Shown: in pieces, positions 6,679 through 11,609 of the stretch
Position numbering within the stretch: position 1 is the first letter of the stretch
Layout: each line of letters begins with the position of its first letter
From: an uncultured Lachnospiraceae bacterium
Lineage (GTDB): Bacteria > Bacillota_A > Clostridia > Lachnospirales > Lachnospiraceae
Reading direction: 5' to 3'
DNA length: 11,609 bases
Assembly (NCBI GenBank): GCA_905207905.1
Contig: CAJLNC010000075.1
Coordinates: 1-11,609, forward strand
Made by a program: the position numbers and the translations under genes
Notes under the pieces: model-generated
Seen by the model: the letters and a program-made list of their open reading frames with translations, nothing else
What the model was told of the DNA's origin: nothing
Database searches by the model: none

Positions 6679-7554
6679 ATGGAACGCATGGAAATCTGGA
6701 AAAAGCACAACAGAAAGAAAAAGCGAACCTGGCTGGTGCCCCTTCTTTTCCTGCTGCCGGATCTGATCGGTGTAGCTTGTTTTACATTGCTTCCTTTTCT
6801 TCAGGTGATACGGCGCTCTTTTTTGAGCGCTGTATCTGCGCAGTGGGTAGGATTAAAAAATTATCAGGCAGTTTTTTCTAATACAGCTTTTCGGCTGGCT
6901 GCGGGAAACACACTGCGGTTTACCCTGATTTGTATTCCTTTGCTGGTGGCGCTTTCCCTGATGCTGGCAGTGCTGCTGCAGCGGGTACGCAGAGGAAAGG
7001 CGGTGCTGAAAGGAGCACTGCTGATTCCGGTGGCTGTCCCGGCAGCCTCTGTGGTGCTGGTGTGGAAAATGCTGTTTCACTTAAATGGCCTGGTCAATGG
7101 CCTGCTTGAGGGGTTGGGGATGGAGAAGGTAAACTGGATGGCCTCGGGGGCGGCGTTTTGGGTTCTGGTGATCAGCTATCTCTGGAAAAATCTGGGATAT
7201 GACATGATCCTGTGGCTGGCAGGACTGTCAGGAATCCCTGTTGAGATCTATGAGGCGGCCAGGGTGGATGGAGCAGGAGAGTGGAAGTGCTTTACCAGAA
7301 TCACGCTTCCCAACCTGATGCCCTCTTTATATACCATCTCTGTGCTGTCTTTTTTAAATTCTTTTAAGGTATTTCGGGAGGCATGGCTGGTGGCAGGGGA
7401 TTATCCTGATCCCAGTATGTATCTTCTGCAGCATCTGTACAACAACTGGTTCCGGGATCTGGCCTTTGACAGGATCGCAGCGGCAGCAGTGGTAAACGGT
7501 GCCGTGGTGCTGGTACTGATTCTGTTTCTGCAGAGAGCCTGGGATAAAGAATAG
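6679..7554 (+). CDS. ABC transporter permease, MalF/UgpA type
   Basis: This is an inner-membrane channel subunit of a carbohydrate-type (CUT1) ABC importer. It has 291 residues with about six hydrophobic helices (first at about 18-42, last at about 264-286) and a lysine-rich cytoplasmic N terminus. The EAA loop that docks the ATPase reads EAARVDGAG at 192-200, continuing to ITLP at 208-211. The start follows AAAGGAGG at 6667-6674. It begins 30 bases after the binding-protein gene and pairs with the MalG-type permease downstream. No ATP-binding subunit is encoded in the window. A shared ATPase of the MsmK kind encoded elsewhere is common for such importers in Gram-positives. Confidence 0.93.
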   Translation: MERMEIWKKHNRKKKRTWLVPLLFLLPDLIGVACFTLLPFLQVIRRSFLSAVSAQWVGLKNYQAVFSNTAFRLAAGNTLRFTLICIPLLVALSLMLAVLLQRVRRGKAVLKGALLIPVAVPAASVVLVWKMLFHLNGLVNGLLEGLGMEKVNWMASGAAFWVLVISYLWKNLGYDMILWLAGLSGIPVEIYEAARVDGAGEWKCFTRITLPNLMPSLYTISVLSFLNSFKVFREAWLVAGDYPDPSMYLLQHLYNNWFRDLAFDRIAAAAVVNGAVVLVLILFLQRAWDKE

Positions 7555-7668
7555 CGTTTGTGTACAAGAGTGGGACGGCTCTTTGCGCACGGATGCCAGA
7601 TTTTGGGGAAGGATACAGCAGATAGAAAATAAGAAGAAATTTATACTTAAAGGAGAGAGGGAAGGGCT
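7555..7668 (+). other. Intergenic gap between the two permease genes
   Basis: This 114-base gap has no credible ORF. A weak AAGAG/CTCTT stem (about 7565-7583) and a TATACT hexamer (7642-7647) are present. Neither forms a convincing terminator or promoter. It may be an internal control or mRNA-processing region, or a remnant. Confidence 0.4.
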
Positions 7669-8517
7669 ATGCAGCGTCTGTTGCGTTTGTTGAGCGTATT
7701 TATTTTAGGGGTTCTGGCTGTGCTGATCTGTTTTCCGGTATTTTTTGCAGTGACCGGAGGCTTTAGCGCTCAATGGGAGCTGGAGGAGAAACTGGCGCCT
7801 GTGCTTGGAGGAGCCTCCGGGTCAGCTTTCTGGACCTTCCTTCCCCTGTCTCCAACTCTTTCCTCCTTGGTGGAGGTATTATTGGATTCTCCACAGTTTT
7901 TTGTGATGTTTTGGAACTCGATCAAGATGACGCTGCTGATCCTGGCGGGACAGCTTCTTTTTGGAGTTCCGGCGGCCTGGGCGCTGGCAAGATTCCGTTT
8001 TCCTGGTCAGAGAATGCTTTTGACCCTATATTTGGTTCTGATGCTGATGCCCTTTCAGGTATTGATGCTGCCTCAGTATCTGGTGCTGAATGAGACGGGG
8101 CTTTTGGATACCCAGTGGGCTGTGATTTTGCCGGCAATTTTTTCGGCTTTTCCAGTATTTTTGATGCATCGTTTTTTAAGCAGCATTCCAGAAGCGATTT
8201 TGGAGGCGGCCCGCATTGACGGCGCAGGACAGATCCAGATTTTTTTGAGGATTGGAATTCCCCTCGGAGCGCCAGGAATTGTGTCTGCTGTGATTCTTGG
8301 ATTTTTGGAAGCCTGGAACTTAATTGAACAGCCCATGACATTTTTAAAAACAAAATCCCTGTGGCCCCTGTCCTTATTTCTTCCGCAAATCGGTTTGAAA
8401 GAGGCAGGGATGGGATTTGCAGCGGCACTGCTGATGTTGATCCCTGCGCTTCTTTTGTTTTTAAGCGGCCAGGAGTATCTGGAGCAGGGCATTGCGGCGG
8501 CTGCATTGAAGGAGTAG
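7669..8517 (+). CDS. ABC transporter permease, MalG/UgpE type
   Basis: This is the second channel subunit of the same importer. It has 282 residues with about six helices (about 8-29, 84-108, 117-137, 148-168, 200-219 and 248-267) and the EAA loop EAARIDGAG at 179-187, continuing to IGIP at 195-198. The MLMPFQVLMLPQYL segment (125-138) is typical of MalG proteins. The start is preceded by a purine-rich stretch. AGGAG at 7651-7655 is rather far from the ATG, so GAGGGAAGGG (7657-7666) may be the effective site. A 114-base non-coding gap separates it from the first permease, which is unusual because the other genes of this operon are close. The next gene follows after 10 bases. Confidence 0.93.
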   Translation: MQRLLRLLSVFILGVLAVLICFPVFFAVTGGFSAQWELEEKLAPVLGGASGSAFWTFLPLSPTLSSLVEVLLDSPQFFVMFWNSIKMTLLILAGQLLFGVPAAWALARFRFPGQRMLLTLYLVLMLMPFQVLMLPQYLVLNETGLLDTQWAVILPAIFSAFPVFLMHRFLSSIPEAILEAARIDGAGQIQIFLRIGIPLGAPGIVSAVILGFLEAWNLIEQPMTFLKTKSLWPLSLFLPQIGLKEAGMGFAAALLMLIPALLLFLSGQEYLEQGIAAAALKE

Positions 8518-8527
8518 GAGGCGGATA

Positions 8528-10612
8528 ATGAAGAAAAGTAAATTGCTGCGTCTGACAGCTTTGTTTTTTGTACTGATGCTTTGCTTTACAGTGCTGTCCA
8601 GAGCAGCTTATCAGAGTGGGACAGCGGTGGTAAAGACCGGAAAACCGGAAAATCGCACCATCAATCATCAGATCCGGGTGATGGGCAAGGTGGTGGAGAA
8701 TCAGGAACTGGCAATATTTACAGAGCCAAATCAGCGGGTTACCGGGATCTATGTGAAGGAAGGGCAGCGGGTAGCCAAAGGGGAGCTGTTGTTTGAAATC
8801 GATACTGCATTGCTGGAGGAGAGTATTTTAAATCAGAAACAGGAGATGGAAAAACAGCAGCTCCAGGTGAAAGACGCCAGAAGCCAGAAAGATGTGAGCG
8901 CTATGCAGAAGGCAAATGATCAGGCGCAAGCAGCGGAAAATTATTCCCTGAGCGTAAATAGCACAGGCGCCAGGCTGCAGCGGGCAAAGAGGGATCTGAA
9001 CAAGGCAAAGAAGGATCTGGAGGATTTTCGTAAAAATAGCGGCAGTGTTCAGCCGGATGGGCAGGTGCAGGAAAGCCTGGAGCAGCAGTACCAGGAAAAA
9101 CAGGAGGCCTACATTCAGGCGGAGCAGGAGCTTACCACTTTGCAGTGGCAGATTGAAAATGCAGTGGATCAGGCGCTGAATCAGGCTAAGGGAAATGGCA
9201 CTGCGGCCGGTCTGGCAGTGACGGAGCCGGTACTTACCCAATCGCAGGAGCTGATGGAGGAACCGCTGATCTCAGATATGGATCCGGTGTTTCCGGAGAC
9301 TTCCGTCTCGGCGCCAGAGCCGGTGCTTCCGGATACTTCCGCCTCGCCTTCAGAGCCGGTGATCCAGGAGACTCAGCCGCCCGTATCGGCTCCCACAGAT
9401 CCGGATACTTCTGCTCCCAGTCAGGATCCGGTGGTTCCGGAGACTTCCGAGACAGAGGAGGGAGGATGGGCAGATCCGGATTTTATCATTGAAGATCTGG
9501 AGCCGGGAGAGGGACAGACAGGATCCGGCAGCGATGAATCTCAATGGGATGATGAGGGGACTCTAAATGGCGGCGGCCTGGAGGATCTGGAATCGGATAT
9601 GGACGGAGCCGAAACAGAGAATCCGGGTCCTACACAGGAGGAATTGGATCAGATAGAAGAAGAGGTAAGAGCATCCTATGCTCAGAAGCTGGAGGAAGCC
9701 AAGGAGAAAGTAGACACCGCAAACCAGGAAAAGGAGAAGGCCAGAGCAGCGTTGGAGACCTATCAGCAGGAGCAGCTGGCTGCCATGGATTCTGCCAATG
9801 CAAAAACAGAGCAGCAGCTTTTAGAGCAGATACAGATAGCCAGGGATGCCTATGAAGATGCGGCGATTGCGGCAAATGAGGCGGCAGTGACTTCCAGCCG
9901 GGCTGTGGCGGGTGCAGGCATTCCCAATGCCTCCAACAGCTCGGACCGAATGAATGAAATCACCTATGAGCAGATGGAGCTGGCGCTGGAAAAGCTGGAG
10001 AAACTCATGGAGAATCAGGGAAAGATCACCGCGCCTGCGGATGGACTGATTACGAAAATACAGATTACCATAGGGGAGAAAACCACAGATACTACAGCCA
10101 TGCTTATGGCAGATTTGTCCAGAGGCTATTCTTTTACAGCGGAGATTACCGCAGAGCAGGAAAAATATCTGGGTACAGGAGATCTGGTGACCCTGAAGGG
10201 AGGAAGTAAAAAGAAAACTCTGGAAGAACAGCCGGTAACCGGGGTGAGGGCGGATGAAGAGCGGGAGGATGTGTACCATGTAATGGTGGAGCTTCCGGCA
10301 GATGCCTTTGAGATCGGCACAGCAGTGAGCCTGGAATTTACAAAGAAATCAGAAATGTATCCGATTTGTGTACCTTTGTCTGCTTTGTATCTGGACAACA
10401 GAAATCAGCCCTACGTTTTGACGGTGGAAGAGAAAGAGTCCATTATGGGAAGCGAATGGCAGGCAAGGAAAGTCAGCGTAACTGTTCTTGAGCAGAATGA
10501 AGCCTATGCGGCTTTGACGGAGGGAACGCTGGCATCCTCCCAGGAAATTATTGTAAATTCTGACAGACCGGTGGATGAGGGAAGCCGGGTGAGAATGGAA
10601 ACCGGAGAGTGA
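8528..10612 (+). CDS. HlyD/MacA-type membrane fusion (adaptor) protein with Pro/Ser-rich and acidic insertion
   Basis: This is an extracytoplasmic adaptor normally partnered with a MacB-type ABC transporter. It has 694 residues; usual family members have about 350-500. An N-terminal membrane anchor (about 7-24) is followed by a first lipoyl half (about 46-92, with TEPNQRVTGIYVKEGQRV). Coiled-coil arms are at about 98-215 and 371-455. The second lipoyl half is TAPADGLITKIQITIGE (501-517), followed by a beta-barrel (about 535-610) and a membrane-proximal domain ending VDEGSRV. Between the two arms lies an added region: Pro/Ser-rich repeats with EPV/PETS motifs (about 248-308) and an acidic Gly-rich linker (309-370). 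AGGAGG at 8516-8521 overlaps the end of the permease gene, suggesting coupled translation. The next gene begins four bases after the stop. Its operon place with sugar permeases is unusual. Confidence 0.88.
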   Translation: MKKSKLLRLTALFFVLMLCFTVLSRAAYQSGTAVVKTGKPENRTINHQIRVMGKVVENQELAIFTEPNQRVTGIYVKEGQRVAKGELLFEIDTALLEESILNQKQEMEKQQLQVKDARSQKDVSAMQKANDQAQAAENYSLSVNSTGARLQRAKRDLNKAKKDLEDFRKNSGSVQPDGQVQESLEQQYQEKQEAYIQAEQELTTLQWQIENAVDQALNQAKGNGTAAGLAVTEPVLTQSQELMEEPLISDMDPVFPETSVSAPEPVLPDTSASPSEPVIQETQPPVSAPTDPDTSAPSQDPVVPETSETEEGGWADPDFIIEDLEPGEGQTGSGSDESQWDDEGTLNGGGLEDLESDMDGAETENPGPTQEELDQIEEEVRASYAQKLEEAKEKVDTANQEKEKARAALETYQQEQLAAMDSANAKTEQQLLEQIQIARDAYEDAAIAANEAAVTSSRAVAGAGIPNASNSSDRMNEITYEQMELALEKLEKLMENQGKITAPADGLITKIQITIGEKTTDTTAMLMADLSRGYSFTAEITAEQEKYLGTGDLVTLKGGSKKKTLEEQPVTGVRADEEREDVYHVMVELPADAFEIGTAVSLEFTKKSEMYPICVPLSALYLDNRNQPYVLTVEEKESIMGSEWQARKVSVTVLEQNEAYAALTEGTLASSQEIIVNSDRPVDEGSRVRMETGE
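9272..9460 (+). repeat. Degenerate repeats encoding EPVxPETSxS units in the adaptor protein
   Basis: Codons about 249-311 of the adaptor encode degenerate copies of an (E/D)PVxP(E/D)TS unit: DPVFPETS, EPVLPDTS, EPVIQETQ, DPDTS and DPVVPETS. The DNA repeats GAGCCGGTG and GGAGACTTCC-type blocks. It resembles the extended Pro-rich linkers of Gram-positive surface proteins. Confidence 0.7.
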
Positions 10613-10616
10613 GGAT

Positions 10617-11576
10617 ATGGGGAAAAAAGTTTGGGGAGCAGCAAGATGGATCCTTGGCATCTGTCTGTTCGTGGCAGCGGTAAACGCTCATTCCCTGGTT
10701 AGAACCTCGGCGGATATGGGGGCCGTATTCTTGGATGGAAGTCTGCCGGGGGAGAAAACAACAGAGGAGATTCTTGTTCAGGAGGCAGAACAGGAGGAGC
10801 CGGTGAAGGCATGCTTTTGGAGAGAAGAGCGGGAGGCTGTTCTTTCCTGTCAGGAGACGGGAAAAACTTTTCCGGTCAAGGTATTAAAGAGTAAAGGAAA
10901 CCCGGAGTGTTTATTTCCGGGGACCGGACTGTTAACCTGGCGTCAGGAGGGCTGTGTGGTGGATGAAAAGACTGCCAGGGAGCTTTTTGGGACAGATCAG
11001 GCAGAAGGACAGTATCTTTGGTACAAGGAGAAACGGTATCAGGTGGTGAAGACGTTGGAAAGCCCGGAACCTGTGATGATGTGCCAGACCCAGGGAGAGG
11101 AGGAAACCTTTTCTTTTCTGGCCCTGGAGTTTGAGCAGGGGCAGAGCGTGAGAGAAGGAAGCGAACAGTTTCTGATGCGGTACGGTCTTTCCGGGGAAAC
11201 GGTGGAGTTTACTTTCCTGGAAGCGCTGACAGCCAATCTTCTTTTACTGTTTCCGGCAGCAGCGGCTGTCCGTCTGTGCGCAGGCCTGTTTCAGGAAAAG
11301 CGGCGGATGGTTCAGGTGTTTGGACTTTTGGTGGGGGCAGGTACCGTGTTTTTGATCTGGAAGGGTTTTTCCTTTCCGGAGGCCATGATTCCCAGCCATT
11401 GGTCTGATTTTTCTTTCTGGCAGGGATGGTGGCAGCAGGAGCGATCCAATTTGCTTCGGATTTTGGGCACTGCGCTTGGAGAAATGCATCTGCTTCTGGT
11501 GTTTCGTATGGTGCAGTCTATGGTGTGCAGCCTGCTGGCTTTTGCGACAGTGATCGGAAGGTCGGGCAGATCCTAA
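10617..11576 (+). CDS. MacB/FtsX-like membrane protein (divergent ABC permease)
   Basis: This is probably the transmembrane partner of the adaptor. It has 319 residues. One N-terminal helix (about 10-26) is followed by an extracytoplasmic domain (about 30-200) and three helices (about 203-223, 231-249, 288-310), the same topology as MacB-type permeases. The extracytoplasmic part contains a MacB_PCD-like stretch: GTGLLTWRQEGCVVDEKTA, then ELFG, then WYKEKRYQVVKTLE (102-148). That resembles the strand-helix pattern in which MacB cores place a residue block before LFG and a VVG-like strand. The C-terminal helices are not obviously conserved, so the call is by topology and this motif. The start is four bases after the adaptor stop, with GGAGAGTGAGG as ribosome site, so translation is probably coupled. 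No ATPase follows within the 33 remaining bases. Confidence in the coding call is high, in the family moderate. Confidence 0.75.
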   Translation: MGKKVWGAARWILGICLFVAAVNAHSLVRTSADMGAVFLDGSLPGEKTTEEILVQEAEQEEPVKACFWREEREAVLSCQETGKTFPVKVLKSKGNPECLFPGTGLLTWRQEGCVVDEKTARELFGTDQAEGQYLWYKEKRYQVVKTLESPEPVMMCQTQGEEETFSFLALEFEQGQSVREGSEQFLMRYGLSGETVEFTFLEALTANLLLLFPAAAAVRLCAGLFQEKRRMVQVFGLLVGAGTVFLIWKGFSFPEAMIPSHWSDFSFWQGWWQQERSNLLRILGTALGEMHLLLVFRMVQSMVCSLLAFATVIGRSGRS

Positions 11577-11609
11577 AGGCATAATCATTTGTGTAAGAAA
11601 TACCTGCGG

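Noticed and set aside
7642..7647. TATACT as an internal promoter before the second permease
   Set aside because: The hexamer 17 bases upstream (CAGATA) does not resemble a -35, and the start would overlap the ribosome-binding region.

Overview
The window looks like a chromosomal segment of a Gram-positive anaerobe of the Clostridia, most probably a gut Lachnospiraceae member. This is inferred from balanced base composition, strong AGGAGG-type ribosome sites, a lipoprotein foldase, an OmpR-type two-component pair and binding-protein-dependent carbohydrate permeases. No rRNA, tRNA, CRISPR array, insertion sequence or phage gene was seen.

Layout. (1) 1-1873, plus strand: a consensus -10 box, then a compact cloverleaf-like leader (15-83), then a PrsA/SurA-like foldase lipoprotein (104-1735). 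The lipoprotein has a long Glu/Thr-rich insertion, a repetitive Glu/Thr-rich tail and no histidine in its rotamase-like part. It ends at a very long composite hairpin terminator (1744-1873). (2) 1957-4046, minus strand: an OmpR-family response regulator followed by its membrane histidine kinase, convergent with the lipoprotein gene. (3) 4047-4377: a 331-bp divergent control region. It holds four TTAGAG direct repeats exactly 11 bp apart facing the plus-strand operon. A smaller copy of the same arrangement faces the regulator gene. (4) 4378-11576, plus strand: a five-gene operon. It encodes a secreted protein with an N-terminal beta-propeller-like region joined to a type 1 solute-binding domain, two MalF/MalG-type permeases, a large HlyD-type adaptor with a Pro/Ser-rich and acidic insertion, and a MacB-like four-helix membrane protein. 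The window ends 33 bases after the last stop codon.

Working together (inference). The two-component pair probably controls both itself and the operon through the TTAGAG repeats. Their placement (10 bp upstream of an extended -10 in both directions) is what an OmpR/PhoB/PhoP-type activator would use. The operon combines half of a sugar-type ABC importer (binding protein and two permeases) with half of a MacB-type export or envelope complex (adaptor and permease-like subunit). No ATPase for either is encoded in the window. Either the ATPases lie downstream or elsewhere, or the five products form an unusual joint assembly. The most interesting points are the cloverleaf leader, the mirrored operator array and this hybrid operon.
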